Assembly: GCF_014269285.1 (NCBI RefSeq)
Contig: NZ_JACOAF010000026.1
Span: forward strand, 1 to 64,000
Direction: 5' to 3'
DNA from: Rufibacter sediminis
Lineage (GTDB): Bacteria; Bacteroidota; Bacteroidia; Cytophagales; Hymenobacteraceae
Length of the DNA: 64,000 nt
Position numbers and translations under genes: made by a program. The notes beneath the pieces were generated by a model. That model was not told where the DNA came from, did not search any database, and saw only the letters and a list, made by a program, of their open reading frames with translations. This document shows positions 7,934-16,808 of this stretch, piece after piece; position 1 is the stretch's first letter, and each line of letters starts with the position of its first letter.

Positions 7934-9610
7934 TTATCTAAAATAAGCCATTTCCAGATCCCGGTCATGGTTGTAGATGTCTTCCCTGAAATGTACCGCC
8001 CCGGCATTATCAACCCAGGCTGTGAAATACACGATGTACACCGGCACCTTGGCTGAGAGGTTCACGTATTTTTCCTCTCCCCCGTGCATGGCAGCGTTGA
8101 TGGTAGAAGGAGTCCACTGTTTCTGATCCTTCAACAGGTACTGCGCCATTTCAAAAGGTTTCTCAATTCGGATACAGCCGTGGCTGAACCCACGTTCGGT
8201 CTGGTTGAACAAGTGGTCAGAAGGCGTGTCATGCAGGTACACGTTGTGCTCGTTCGGGAAAATGAACTTCACAAAACCCAGCGGGTTCCTTTTTCCGGGG
8301 CGCTGACGCACTCTGTATTTGAAGTTCTTATCCACCGAATACCAATCCACGGAACTTGGCGAGACCACTTCCACTTTGTTGTTCCCAATGTCTTTCACCA
8401 GTTCCATGTCATTCCGAGCCAAGTAATTGGGATCTGCTGCCTGGGCAGGCGCAATTTCTTCCTCTAAAATCTGCGGCGTGATGTTCCAGTACGGGTAGAA
8501 AACGATGTACTCCAGCTTGTCACTGAAAACCGGCGTGGCGTGCATTTCCTTTCCAACCACCACTTTCATGTTCAACACTTCTTTGTCTTTCTCATACACG
8601 TGCAGCATGTACTCCGGAATGTTCACAAACACGTATTTGTCTTCGAAACGTTTGGGCACCCAGCGCCACCGTTCCATGTTAATGATGATCTGGTCGATTC
8701 GCTGTTCAATGGGCACGTTCATGACCCGAAGCGTTTCTCCGCCTACCACGCCATCGGGTTTCAACCCGTGCCTGATCTGGAAGTTCTTCACCACGGCGGC
8801 TAATCCCTGGTCATAAATTCTGTTCTGCGGAAGATTCTCCGCCGGTTTACCCAATAATCTATGCCGAATGGTTAACACCACTTCAGATGAATCGCCGGGT
8901 TTGAGTTTCTTGGCCGAGGCAAGTTCAATTTTAGGCCATCCACCCTGCTGCTTTATCTGCCGGTACTGCTTTAACGCATCCCGCAAGCGGATGTAATTAG
9001 GGTGCAACGCCTCAAATTCATAGTACGGGTAGCGGCTCTCGCGCTCCTTCAAGATGGTCTGCAAGGCCTTGTGGAGCTTGATCTTGTTTTTCTTCACCTC
9101 CCACTCAATGTTGTCCAGGCTTCTGGGGTCAACGGTTCCCCGGTAGAAGTCACTGGCATAGTTGAAATAGGAAGCGGTCAAGGTCACGTCCAGCTCTTCC
9201 TGCAGTTTGTAGCGGGCCGAATCGCTTTTCGTCTGCTCTAGTTTCTGGAACATCGCCTGTAAATCTTTGCGGGCATAGTCTTTCGGGTCCAGGCCTTCTT
9301 CGTGGGCTTTGCTCAGCACTTCCACAAACTTGTAGGCCTGCGGCACCAGATCTCCGTCTTTAAACCAGGCAAAGCGGTATTGGCGCTCCCGGTAGAAGAG
9401 CTTCATGAGGTCTAAGTGTTTTTTGAACTCAGGATCGCTTTTGGTGAAAGTGACCACGTATACACTGTCTGTCTGCTGAGGAAAATCTCGGGCGGCGGCA
9501 AGCGCCTCTTTTTTGTTCTGCTTGTCACCTGACTTGGCACACGCTGAAATCAGCACCAAGGTCAACAAGAAAAGCAGAATAAAAGGATGATTCTGTTTAT
9601 TTAACTTCAT
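7934..9610 (-). CDS. L,D-transpeptidase lipoprotein (YcbB/LdtD type)
   Basis: 558 residues. It is predicted to cross-link peptidoglycan peptides 3-3 (L,D-transpeptidation) in the periplasm. A lipoprotein signal ends at LISAC (Cys24), followed by a scaffold domain, a PG_binding_1 helix bundle near 250-310 (KNFQIRHGLKPDGVVGGETL), and a YkuD catalytic domain with GFSHGCIRIEKP (catalytic Cys about 479). The domain order matches YcbB rather than small ErfK proteins. The start at 9610 is preferred over the in-frame ATG at 9628 because it gives a normal lipoprotein signal length. The gene is monocistronic, with its own terminator. Confidence 0.92.
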   Translation of the reverse strand: MKLNKQNHPFILLFLLTLVLISACAKSGDKQNKKEALAAARDFPQQTDSVYVVTFTKSDPEFKKHLDLMKLFYRERQYRFAWFKDGDLVPQAYKFVEVLSKAHEEGLDPKDYARKDLQAMFQKLEQTKSDSARYKLQEELDVTLTASYFNYASDFYRGTVDPRSLDNIEWEVKKNKIKLHKALQTILKERESRYPYYEFEALHPNYIRLRDALKQYRQIKQQGGWPKIELASAKKLKPGDSSEVVLTIRHRLLGKPAENLPQNRIYDQGLAAVVKNFQIRHGLKPDGVVGGETLRVMNVPIEQRIDQIIINMERWRWVPKRFEDKYVFVNIPEYMLHVYEKDKEVLNMKVVVGKEMHATPVFSDKLEYIVFYPYWNITPQILEEEIAPAQAADPNYLARNDMELVKDIGNNKVEVVSPSSVDWYSVDKNFKYRVRQRPGKRNPLGFVKFIFPNEHNVYLHDTPSDHLFNQTERGFSHGCIRIEKPFEMAQYLLKDQKQWTPSTINAAMHGGEEKYVNLSAKVPVYIVYFTAWVDNAGAVHFREDIYNHDRDLEMAYFR

Positions 9611-9841
9611 AAAGGTGGTCCCTGTCATTTAGATGTGGTACTTATACTATGAATCAGCTTAAAAAGTTAAGAGAAGAACCGATGGCAAAATTGCATTTAA
9701 CAAACAAACCATCGGCTAACTTCACAACGTGGCTGATAGCTCTACAACAAGCAAGAGCCGTGCCACTACCAGGAGCTGACTTCGTTCAAACTTGCCCTTG
9801 ACGGGGTTCTTTTCTTATTTGCAACTCGTTTCACCACACGG

Positions 9842-9882
9842 GCGTTTTTAGCCCCTATTTCTAAAAAGACCTTTAAAACGGA
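9842..9882. repeat. dispersed palindrome, imperfect
   Basis: Core GTTTTTAGCCCC ... CTTTAAAACGG lies immediately upstream of the M1 peptidase start, so this copy is within a 5' untranslated region rather than after a gene. Confidence 0.6.
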
Positions 9883-9889
9883 TATAAAA

Positions 9890-11689
9890 ATGGAGCACAG
9901 CACCACCCCACAAATTGACTTCCCCCAAGATCCGCATAGCTTCGCCCAGCCCCAGGAAGCGCGCGTTCACCACGTAGACTGGGATCTGGCAGTCGATTTT
10001 GAGCAAAAGAAGATATACGGCACCGGCGTGTACCATATTGCGCATCAAGGCGCCCCGGAGATTGTGCTGGATAGTCACCATCTGCTCATCCAGCAGGTGT
10101 GGCTGGAGGACGAACAGCAGGAAGCACGTTTCACTCTATCGGAGGAAAAACCGTTTCTGGGCCAGGGACTGCACATCCAACTCACCCCCGATACGCGCAA
10201 AGTCAAAATTCGCTTTGAAACGACCGCCTCTTCCGCCGCGTTGCAGTGGCTGGCCCCGGAACAGACCGGCGACAAAACGCAGCCGTTCCTGTTCACCCAA
10301 TCGCAGGCGATTCTGGCCCGCACCTGGCTGCTGTGTCAGGACAGCCCCAGCGTACGGTTCACCTATACCGCCCGCGTGCAGGTTCCGGCGCACCTGCTGC
10401 CCCTCATGAGTGCCGACAGTCCACAGGAGAAAGACCCCAGCGGCGTATACTTCTTCCAGATGAACCAACCCATTCCCTCCTATCTGCTGTCGTTGGCGGT
10501 GGGCGATCTGGTGTTTGCCTCGCTGGGCGAAAGGTGCGGTGTGTACGCCGAGCCTTCCATGATTTCAGCGGCCGCAAATGAATTTGCCGAGACCGAGCAG
10601 ATGCTGCTGGCCGCGGAGAAGCTGTACGGTCCGTATCAATGGGGCCGGTATGATCTGCTGGTGCTGCCGCCCAGTTTCCCCTTCGGCGGGATGGAGAACC
10701 CCAAACTCACCTTCGCCACGCCCACCATCATTGCCGGCGACCGCTCCCTCACCAGTTTGGTCGCGCACGAGCTGGCGCACTCCTGGTCCGGCAACCTGGT
10801 CACCAACGCCACCTGGAACGACTTCTGGCTTAACGAAGGCTTTACCGTGTACTTTGAGCGCCGGATCATGGAAGCCCTGTACGGAACCGAGTACGCCGAG
10901 ATGCTGCACACGCTGGGCTATCAGGATCTGCAGCACACCTTAGACGAGCTACGCCAGAAGCCACTGGACACCTGCCTGCACCTGAACCTGGAAAACCGCG
11001 ACCCCGACGAAGGCCTTACTGAGATTGCCTATGAAAAAGGCAACCTGTTCCTGCGCCATCTGGAGAGTCTGGTGGGCCGCGAACGGTTCGATGCCTTCGT
11101 AAATGAGTATTTCAGCACCTTCCAGTTCACGTCCATGGACACCGCCCGTTTTGAGCAGTTTTTGGAAAAACGGCTGCTAAACGGCGACGAGTCGCTCCGG
11201 CAGAAAGTAAACGCCCACGGCTGGATTCACTCGCCCGGTATTCCGACGGGCATCACGCCGCCCAAAGCCGCTCTTTTTGAGAAAGTAGACCAGGAACGGC
11301 AGAAATGGGAAAATGGCACCCCAGCAAAGGAGCTTGCCACGGCCAACTGGAGCACCCATGAATGGCTCTACTTTCTGAGCAATCTGCCCAAAAGCCTGCA
11401 GCTAACCCAGATGCAGGAACTGGACACCGCCTTTGGGTTTACCGCTTCGGGCAACGCGGAGATCCAGGCGGAGTGGTTCAAACACGCCATTCACCACCAG
11501 TACCAGGAGGCGTACCCCGCCCTGGAAGCGTTCCTGGTGCGGGTGGGCCGCCGGAAATTCCTCCTGCCTCTTTACAAAGCTCTGCTGCAAACGGAGGCGG
11601 GAGCCGCTTTGGCCCGTGAGATCTACCAGAAAGCCCGGCCCAACTATCACGCCGTCTCCACTAGCACCCTGGACGCAATGCTTACTTAA
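9890..11689 (+). CDS. M1 family zinc aminopeptidase
   Basis: 599 residues, close to the LTA4 hydrolase/cold-active aminopeptidase (ColAP) branch in length and layout. The substrate-recognition GGMEN motif precedes the zinc site HELAH (His293, Glu294, His297), with the third ligand Glu316 in NEGF; this is the expected HEXXH-18-E spacing. A C-terminal helical domain (about 460-599) resembles the leukotriene A4 hydrolase C domain. No signal peptide is visible, so it is probably cytosolic, trimming N-terminal residues of peptides. It is monocistronic and converges with the ferritin-like gene across a GC-rich hairpin. Confidence 0.94.
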   Translation: MEHSTTPQIDFPQDPHSFAQPQEARVHHVDWDLAVDFEQKKIYGTGVYHIAHQGAPEIVLDSHHLLIQQVWLEDEQQEARFTLSEEKPFLGQGLHIQLTPDTRKVKIRFETTASSAALQWLAPEQTGDKTQPFLFTQSQAILARTWLLCQDSPSVRFTYTARVQVPAHLLPLMSADSPQEKDPSGVYFFQMNQPIPSYLLSLAVGDLVFASLGERCGVYAEPSMISAAANEFAETEQMLLAAEKLYGPYQWGRYDLLVLPPSFPFGGMENPKLTFATPTIIAGDRSLTSLVAHELAHSWSGNLVTNATWNDFWLNEGFTVYFERRIMEALYGTEYAEMLHTLGYQDLQHTLDELRQKPLDTCLHLNLENRDPDEGLTEIAYEKGNLFLRHLESLVGRERFDAFVNEYFSTFQFTSMDTARFEQFLEKRLLNGDESLRQKVNAHGWIHSPGIPTGITPPKAALFEKVDQERQKWENGTPAKELATANWSTHEWLYFLSNLPKSLQLTQMQELDTAFGFTASGNAEIQAEWFKHAIHHQYQEAYPALEAFLVRVGRRKFLLPLYKALLQTEAGAALAREIYQKARPNYHAVSTSTLDAMLT

Positions 11690-11695
11690 AGGATG

Positions 11696-11766
11696 TTTCA
11701 AAGCCACTTTCCTGAAAATGGCATTAAAACAGAACGGCCCGGCAGTCTGTAACTACCGGGCCGTTC
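11696..11766. terminator. shared terminator region of two convergent genes
   Basis: A decayed dispersed palindrome (11696-11730) is followed by an 11-base perfect stem GAACGGCCCGG (11732-11742 with 11756-11766). There is little T tract, so termination strength is uncertain. Confidence 0.5.
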
Positions 11767-11783
11767 CGTTGATGGGGAAACTC

Positions 11784-12278
11784 TTAGTGGTTCTCGGCTT
11801 TCCGGTTCACGGTGGTTTCCGCAATCATGGTAAGCTTTTCATCCGTCATTTTCTCTTCGCTCAGGATTTCTTTCAAGTGGCCTAAAATCTCCGTATGGCC
11901 CAGGAACTTGGCGTAGGTACAGGCCGTGCCGTAGCCGGCAATCTCGTAATGCTCCACCCGCTGGGCGCAGGCAATGATCCCGGCATCCATCACCTCCGGA
12001 TCGGCATCGTTCTGCATGAATTCTTTGGCTTCTTTCAAGATTCCCTCCATGGCCATGCATTTCTCCCCGTTGCCGTTCATGCCCAAAATCTGAAAGCACT
12101 GCTCCAAGCGCTGGATCTGCATCTGGGTTTCCCGCATGTGGGTTTGGATGGCACTAGACAGTTCAGGGCTGGAGACCATCTCCAGCATGTCGGGCATGGC
12201 TTTCAGCAACTGCTGCTCGGCGTTATAAAGATCTTTCATCTGGTGGAGGAACAGATCGTTCAAAGATGTTAATTTCAT
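11784..12278 (-). CDS. YciE/YciF-like ferritin-fold protein (DUF892)
   Basis: 164 residues. The opening LNDLFLHQMKDLYNAEQQLLKAMPDM is the hallmark of the YciE/YciF ferroxidase family, and the two-pass four-helix bundle carries Glu/His metal ligands (YNAEQQ, HMRET, QRVEHYEIAGYG, LKEILSEE). Family members are induced under osmotic or general stress; the metal chemistry is inferred from the family. It is a single gene, with no partner in the same direction. Confidence 0.9.
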   Translation of the reverse strand: MKLTSLNDLFLHQMKDLYNAEQQLLKAMPDMLEMVSSPELSSAIQTHMRETQMQIQRLEQCFQILGMNGNGEKCMAMEGILKEAKEFMQNDADPEVMDAGIIACAQRVEHYEIAGYGTACTYAKFLGHTEILGHLKEILSEEKMTDEKLTMIAETTVNRKAENH

Positions 12279-12456
12279 AGCGATGGTTATTTAGTTGAAA
12301 ATCAAGGGTATTTCTTCTATACGAGTGCGTTACGGAGTAGGTCAGGAGAAAACCGCAGAAAATGCGTATTTTATCAATCTACAACTTCTTGCCCCGTAAT
12401 GAGCTTTTGCGCCGTATAAGCACAGGAAGAAGCTTACCAGTAAACCAGTAGCATAC

Positions 12457-13338
12457 ATGACCAAACTTGAGCTGGCCCCCAAGGGCATTCTCATCGCCGT
12501 GGGCGGAAACGAAGACAAAGGCACTTTCCCGCGGGTTAAAAAGCAGTTTCACTTGAATTTCTTTGAACTAGGCATTCTCCGGCGCATCATTGACGCCATG
12601 GGCGGCAGCCAGGCCCGCGTGGAAGTCATCACCACGGCTTCCATGATTCCCGAGGAACTGGGCGCTTTGTACCTGCACGCGTTTGAGGTGCTGGGCTGCA
12701 AGCAGGTTAGTATCATGGATATCCGGGAAGAGGCCGATGCCCTGAAACCCGAGTACCTGGAACGCCTGAAGCAAGCCAGCGGCGTCATGTTCACCGGCGG
12801 CGACCAGTCCCGCCTATTCCGGATATTCTCCGGCACGGCGTTTCACCAGATCCTGCTGGACCGCTACCACCACGAGGAAGGCTTTGTGATTGCCGGCACC
12901 AGCGCGGGCGCCATGGCCATGTCTGACATCATGATCAAAGGCGGCAGCAGCCAGCATTCGCTGCTCAAAGGCTCCGTGAAACTGGACCGCGGACTGGCTT
13001 TTCAGGAAAACGTCATCTTTGACTCCCATTTCGTAAAACGCGGCCGTTTCGGACGATTGATGGAAGCCGTGGCCACGCACCCTTTCAAAATAGGAATCGG
13101 TTTGGGCGAGGATACCGGGGTGATGATCACCAGGGGAAATTTCATTGAAACCATCGGCTCTAACCTAGTCATTGTGGTAGACGGGCACCACATCAAACAC
13201 AACAACACGCCGTACGCACCACCGGGCACGCCGCTTTCCATCGAGAACTTCAAGCTGCACGTGCTGGCCTTCGGAAACTACTATGACATCCGGGAACGGA
13301 AATTCTGCGTGGGCGAGAAACTCCCCGTGATTGAATAG
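12457..13338 (+). CDS. cyanophycinase (S51 family)
   Basis: 293 residues. It is an exopeptidase that cuts the beta-linked Asp-Arg polymer cyanophycin to beta-Asp-Arg dipeptides. The nucleophile is in GTSAGA (Ser149), preceded by FTGGDQSRL. LGEDTGVMI and the C-terminal PGTPLSIENFKLHVLAFG segment are typical of CphB. It is cytosolic (no signal). The next gene, convergent, is an isoaspartyl peptidase that could finish degradation to Asp and Arg. No cyanophycin synthetase (cphA) is in the window, so whether the polymer is made or scavenged cannot be judged. Confidence 0.9.
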   Translation: MTKLELAPKGILIAVGGNEDKGTFPRVKKQFHLNFFELGILRRIIDAMGGSQARVEVITTASMIPEELGALYLHAFEVLGCKQVSIMDIREEADALKPEYLERLKQASGVMFTGGDQSRLFRIFSGTAFHQILLDRYHHEEGFVIAGTSAGAMAMSDIMIKGGSSQHSLLKGSVKLDRGLAFQENVIFDSHFVKRGRFGRLMEAVATHPFKIGIGLGEDTGVMITRGNFIETIGSNLVIVVDGHHIKHNNTPYAPPGTPLSIENFKLHVLAFGNYYDIRERKFCVGEKLPVIE

Positions 13339-13349
13339 TCGAAAAGACG

Positions 13350-13384
13350 TTTCAGGGCCGATTTTCTGAAATCAGCCCCAAAAC
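13350..13384. terminator. palindrome between convergent genes
   Basis: TTTCAGGGCCGATTTT pairs with AAATCAGCCCCAAAA in part. It fills the 50-base gap between the cyanophycinase and isoaspartyl peptidase stops, and it is a member of the dispersed family. Confidence 0.6.
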
Positions 13385-13388
13385 AGCC

Positions 13389-14330
13389 CTACTCCTGGTA
13401 AATAGCGACTACCGGTTCCTGCCCCTGCACCCAGCTGCCGCGGTACATGCCTTCTGAGTTAAACGGCAGGGCTACCTGGCCGGTGGCATCCACGGCAATC
13501 AACCCGCCTTCGCCGCCTTGCTCCTTCAGCTTTTTGTTCACCACCAGATCTGCCGCTTCAGTAAGGGAAAGTCCTTTGTACTCCATGAGGCACGAAATAT
13601 CATAGGCCACCACGTGGCGCATGAAAAACTCGCCGTGGCCGGTGCATGAAATGGCGCAGGTGCGGTTGTTGGCGTAGGTGCCCGCACCAATAATGGGCGA
13701 ATCCCCGATGCGGTTGAAGTTCTTGTTGGTCATGCCGCCCGTGGAGGTGGCCGCCGCCAAGTTCCCCTGCAGGTCTACCGCCACCGCCCCTACTGTGCCA
13801 AACTTCTTCTCCTGGGTTTCTGAGTGGTCCAGCATGTAGACATCAGAATCACGCAGGGCCTGCCACTGCTCGTAGCGCTGCGGCGTGTAGAAATACTCAT
13901 CCGGTTCAAACGTGATGCCGTGGTTGCGGGCAAACTCCTCGGCGCCGGGCTGGGCCAGAAATACGTGGTCTGAGTGGTGCAAAACCTGGCTGGCCAGCAG
14001 AATGGGGTTGCGTACGTTCCGGACGCCGGTCACCGCGCCGGCACCCAGCGTCTTTCCGCACATGATAGCCGCGTCCATCTCATGCCGCCCCCGCTTATTG
14101 AACACCGATCCCCTTCCTGCATTAAACAAGGGGCAGTCTTCCAGTGACACCACCGTGGCTTCTACAGCCGCCAGGGCCGTTCCGCCCTGGCGCAGAATCT
14201 GGAACCCGGTGGCCAGCGCCTGCTGCAGCGCCTGGCGGTACTCCCGGTCCATTTCTGTGGTTAAAGAAGTGCGGGTGATAGTTCCGGCGCCCCCGTGCAG
14301 GGCCAGGGCAAAACGATGCTGATTCTCCAT
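13389..14330 (-). CDS. isoaspartyl peptidase / plant-type L-asparaginase
   Basis: 313-residue Ntn hydrolase that self-cleaves before its catalytic Thr. The cleavage site GTVGAVAVD places Thr179 as the nucleophile, and TSTGGMTNK and the GAGTYANN block complete the active site. The N-terminal ALHGGAG motif is also present. It hydrolyses beta-aspartyl dipeptides and, in some members, asparagine. Facing the cyanophycinase, it could process beta-Asp-Arg; that link is an inference from gene order and known pathway chemistry. Confidence 0.93.
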   Translation of the reverse strand: MENQHRFALALHGGAGTITRTSLTTEMDREYRQALQQALATGFQILRQGGTALAAVEATVVSLEDCPLFNAGRGSVFNKRGRHEMDAAIMCGKTLGAGAVTGVRNVRNPILLASQVLHHSDHVFLAQPGAEEFARNHGITFEPDEYFYTPQRYEQWQALRDSDVYMLDHSETQEKKFGTVGAVAVDLQGNLAAATSTGGMTNKNFNRIGDSPIIGAGTYANNRTCAISCTGHGEFFMRHVVAYDISCLMEYKGLSLTEAADLVVNKKLKEQGGEGGLIAVDATGQVALPFNSEGMYRGSWVQGQEPVVAIYQE

Positions 14331-14473
14331 ACTTTACCTGTTTTTTCTACGGGCTTCTTCCCGAGCCACTTAAATTCAACCCCTTCAAGCAGGCCTTCAC
14401 ACAGGTGAAAAACGGGCCCGGTTGGTTGATAAATTTAAGTCTGGCTGGGGGAATCTTAACCCTCTATTCTTTG

Positions 14474-14481
14474 TATATTTG
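14474..14481 (+). promoter_or_regulatory. promoter of the DUF3127 gene
   Basis: TATATTTG is an exact TAnnTTTG match, 38 bases upstream of the chosen ATG. It lies inside the longer in-frame extension of that gene, which argues for the shorter protein. Confidence 0.6.
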
Positions 14482-14518
14482 TAGAGTTTACTTTACTAAT
14501 CTATTAAATATATCACCT

Positions 14519-14905
14519 ATGTCATTTGATGTACAAGGAAGATTGCACGAGATCTTTGACGAAACCCAAGTGAGCGACAAATTCCGTAAACGTGAATTCG
14601 TTTTGGAAATCCCAGACGGCTCTTATACGCAATACGCCAAGTTTCAGCTTACCCAAGACAAGTGCGGTATTCTTGACAACTACAAAACAGGCGATGAAGT
14701 GAAGGTTGCTTTCAACCTGAGCGGGAAACCCTTCACCAAGAACGGCACCACCATGTACTTCACCAACCTGCAGGCCTGGAGAGTAGAGCACGCCGGCAAC
14801 GCGGCTCAGCCACAGGCATCTGGCAACCCCTACGCTGCCCAGCAGCCGGTGAAATCCAGCTCGTCTTTCATCAGCGATGACATGGACAACGATCTTCCTT
14901 TCTAA
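14519..14905 (+). CDS. DUF3127 domain protein, SSB-like
   Basis: 128 residues. The body is a beta-rich OB-like domain (FDVQGRLHEIF, KREFVLEI, AKFQLTQDKC, GDEVKVAFNLSGKPF, YFTNLQAWRVE) typical of Bacteroidetes DUF3127. It is followed by a Pro/Gln-rich linker and an acidic tip DDMDNDLPF that copies the C-terminal protein-docking tail of single-stranded DNA-binding proteins. A role in DNA metabolism is therefore likely but inferred. The ATG at 14519 is chosen because the promoter element lies just upstream; an in-frame start at 14405 would precede it. A strong terminator follows. Confidence 0.88.
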   Translation: MSFDVQGRLHEIFDETQVSDKFRKREFVLEIPDGSYTQYAKFQLTQDKCGILDNYKTGDEVKVAFNLSGKPFTKNGTTMYFTNLQAWRVEHAGNAAQPQASGNPYAAQQPVKSSSSFISDDMDNDLPF

Positions 14906-14929
14906 GCTTGATCTTTCTGCAATAAAATG

Positions 14930-14961
14930 AAATGCGGCCCTTGACCAGGGCCGCATTTTTT
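14930..14961 (+). terminator. intrinsic terminator after DUF3127
   Basis: Stem AAATGCGGCCC (14930-14940) pairs with 14948-14958, with a TTTTTT tail. Confidence 0.85.
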
Positions 14962-15037
14962 GTTTCAGGCAAACATTGCCTTGAAGACAGCGAAATGCCC
15001 GGTTTTTGCGTAGTGCAGCTTAGCCGGGAGAACTGGT

Positions 15038-15898
15038 GTGATACAAGACATGATAAAGGACAAAGACGTGAAGGTGATGGTGGTAACGGGCGCCAGCTCG
15101 GGCATTGGAAAAGCAACCGCAGAGGCATTGGCCAAAGAAGGCAACCAGGTGGTGATGGTGTGCCGCAGCAACGAGAAAGGCCGCCAGGCCATCACCGATA
15201 TCCAAAAGCACGTACCCGATGCCCAGCTGGAACTGCACCTCGCCGATCTGTCCTCTATGGAGGAAGTAAGAAGGCTTGCCGATGAGCTGAAAACGAAGTA
15301 CCCCGTCATTGACGTGCTCATCAACAACGCGGGCCTGATCCCGGGCCATCAGGAAACCACCGTAGACGGCTGGGAGCTGGCCTGGGCCACCAATCACCTG
15401 GCTCCATTCCTGCTCACTAACCTGCTCATGGACTCTTTGCTGACTTCTGAGCAGGGCCGCGTGATCAACGTGACCTCTGAGGCGCACCGGTTGGGCCAGA
15501 TCGATTTTGACCACGCCGGCCGGCCCCAGAAATACAGCGCCATCACGGCCTACGCCGATTCTAAACTAGCCAATATCCATTTCACCTACGAGCTGGCCCG
15601 CCGCACCGAGTTCACCAATCTGACGGTCAATTGCCTGCACCCGGGCGTAGTGGCCAGTAACTTTGGGAGCAACAGCAATTTCTTTATCCGGCACCTGTTC
15701 CGGCTGGCCGGGTTTTTCATGAAATCGCCCGCGAAAGGAGCCGCGACCTCGGTGTATCTGGCTACCTCGCCCTACGTTAAACTCGTCAGCGGAAAATACT
15801 TTAAGAACAGCAAGCAGGCCAACTCCGCCGCCGATTCCAACAACGCGCACGTGGCCCGCCGGGTCTGGGACATCAGCGCCGAACAAACCGGTTTTTAG
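15038..15898 (+). CDS. short-chain dehydrogenase/reductase (retinol dehydrogenase-like)
   Basis: 286-residue classical SDR. The NAD(P)-binding TGASSGIG is near residues 18-25, the stabilising NNAG follows, and the active site YADSK gives Tyr172 and Lys176. The sequence context (SNFGSNSNFFIR, insertion after the active site) resembles the RDH/WWOX-like group that reduces lipophilic carbonyls; the substrate is unknown. The GTG start has GGGAG 7 bases upstream; the in-frame ATG at 15050 is an equally reasonable start. Confidence 0.87.
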   Translation: MIQDMIKDKDVKVMVVTGASSGIGKATAEALAKEGNQVVMVCRSNEKGRQAITDIQKHVPDAQLELHLADLSSMEEVRRLADELKTKYPVIDVLINNAGLIPGHQETTVDGWELAWATNHLAPFLLTNLLMDSLLTSEQGRVINVTSEAHRLGQIDFDHAGRPQKYSAITAYADSKLANIHFTYELARRTEFTNLTVNCLHPGVVASNFGSNSNFFIRHLFRLAGFFMKSPAKGAATSVYLATSPYVKLVSGKYFKNSKQANSAADSNNAHVARRVWDISAEQTGF

Positions 15899-15930
15899 GC
15901 TGTTTTCACCAAAGTACCCCTAAAACGCAC
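15893..15930. repeat. dispersed palindrome between SDR and AlbA_2 genes
   Basis: GTTTTTAGGCTGTTTT is followed by a weaker right arm CCCCTAAAACG. It overlaps the SDR stop codon region. Confidence 0.55.
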
Positions 15931-15935
15931 GTCCT

Positions 15936-16565
15936 ATGCACAGGCAGGAAATGCTTCTGTTGATTCTTCAGGGAGAAGGCGAAACGCTGGAGTTCAAGAA
16001 AACCATCACCCATCCGGCTCGCATCGCCCGCACCCTGGTTTCCTTCGCCAATACCCGCGGCGGACAGATCCTAGTGGGCGTTCAGGACGATGGTTCCATC
16101 TGCGGGGCCGATCCAGAGGAGGAAAAGTATTCGCTGGACAAAGCCATCCAGACGTTATGTGAGCCGCCGGTGCAGGTGCGCTACGAGGAAGTGGACATGG
16201 AGGAAGGCACCGTGCTGCGGGTCATCATCCCGGAAAGCGACACAAAACCACACCTGGCCAAAGTAAAAGAAGACGACTGGCGCAGCTACATCCGGGTGAA
16301 GGACGAAAGCGTGCAGACAAGTAAACTGGTGGAGAAATCGCTCACGTTGGAACCCGCCACCGAGACGTTAGAGGAGAAAGTTGACCAGCTGCAGGAACGT
16401 ATCCTGGAACTGCTCCGCAAATACCGCAAACTCACCCTCAAGGATTTCATGCACCTGGCCAACCTCTCCAAACAGCGAGCCCGGCGGTTGCTGGTGTACA
16501 TGGTGCTGCAGGGTCAGATCAGGATGCACGACAAGGAGAAGGAGCCGTTCTACACCTTGAGCTAA
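15936..16565 (+). CDS. AlbA_2 / Schlafen-like putative DNA-binding protein
   Basis: 209 residues. An AlbA_2 domain occupies about 12-125: GEGETLEFKKT opens it, FANTRGGQILVGVQDDGSI is the family's central motif, and YIRVKDES closes it. A helical linker with a likely coiled coil (LEEKVDQLQERILELLRKY) and a winged-helix-like end follow. AlbA_2 proteins are usually annotated as putative transcriptional regulators or ATP-binding proteins; the target is unknown. It is 38 bases downstream of the SDR gene and possibly cotranscribed. Confidence 0.83.
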   Translation: MHRQEMLLLILQGEGETLEFKKTITHPARIARTLVSFANTRGGQILVGVQDDGSICGADPEEEKYSLDKAIQTLCEPPVQVRYEEVDMEEGTVLRVIIPESDTKPHLAKVKEDDWRSYIRVKDESVQTSKLVEKSLTLEPATETLEEKVDQLQERILELLRKYRKLTLKDFMHLANLSKQRARRLLVYMVLQGQIRMHDKEKEPFYTLS

Positions 16566-16576
16566 CCCGGGCGTGC

Positions 16577-16765
16577 TCAAGGCCAGGCATAGAAAATTGA
16601 AGCGGCCGGTTTGCTTTCCTCCACCTCCTGGGCGGCCGTCTGGTACAGGTCATTCCGCTCCACTAAGTGCTGATGCCGCTCCAAAGCGAGTTGCCCTTTC
16701 GGGTCAAAACAGGCCGAGGCCCAACCCAGCAACGCACCAAGGATCAGGGTAAATAATATTTTCAT
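16577..16765 (-). CDS. small lipoprotein, hypothetical
   Basis: 62 residues. A strong lipoprotein signal (hydrophobic 4-13, then GWASAC with Cys near 19) is followed by about 40 charged residues. The ATG at 16765 is preferred over a TTG two codons earlier. No family is recognised; the small size and export signal suggest an envelope protein. It converges with the AlbA_2 gene, only 11 bases away. Confidence 0.6.
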   Translation of the reverse strand: MKILFTLILGALLGWASACFDPKGQLALERHQHLVERNDLYQTAAQEVEESKPAASIFYAWP

Positions 16766-16808
16766 AATCAATTGTTATCGAGACGTTTTTACAAAATTAC
16801 TTCCAAAT

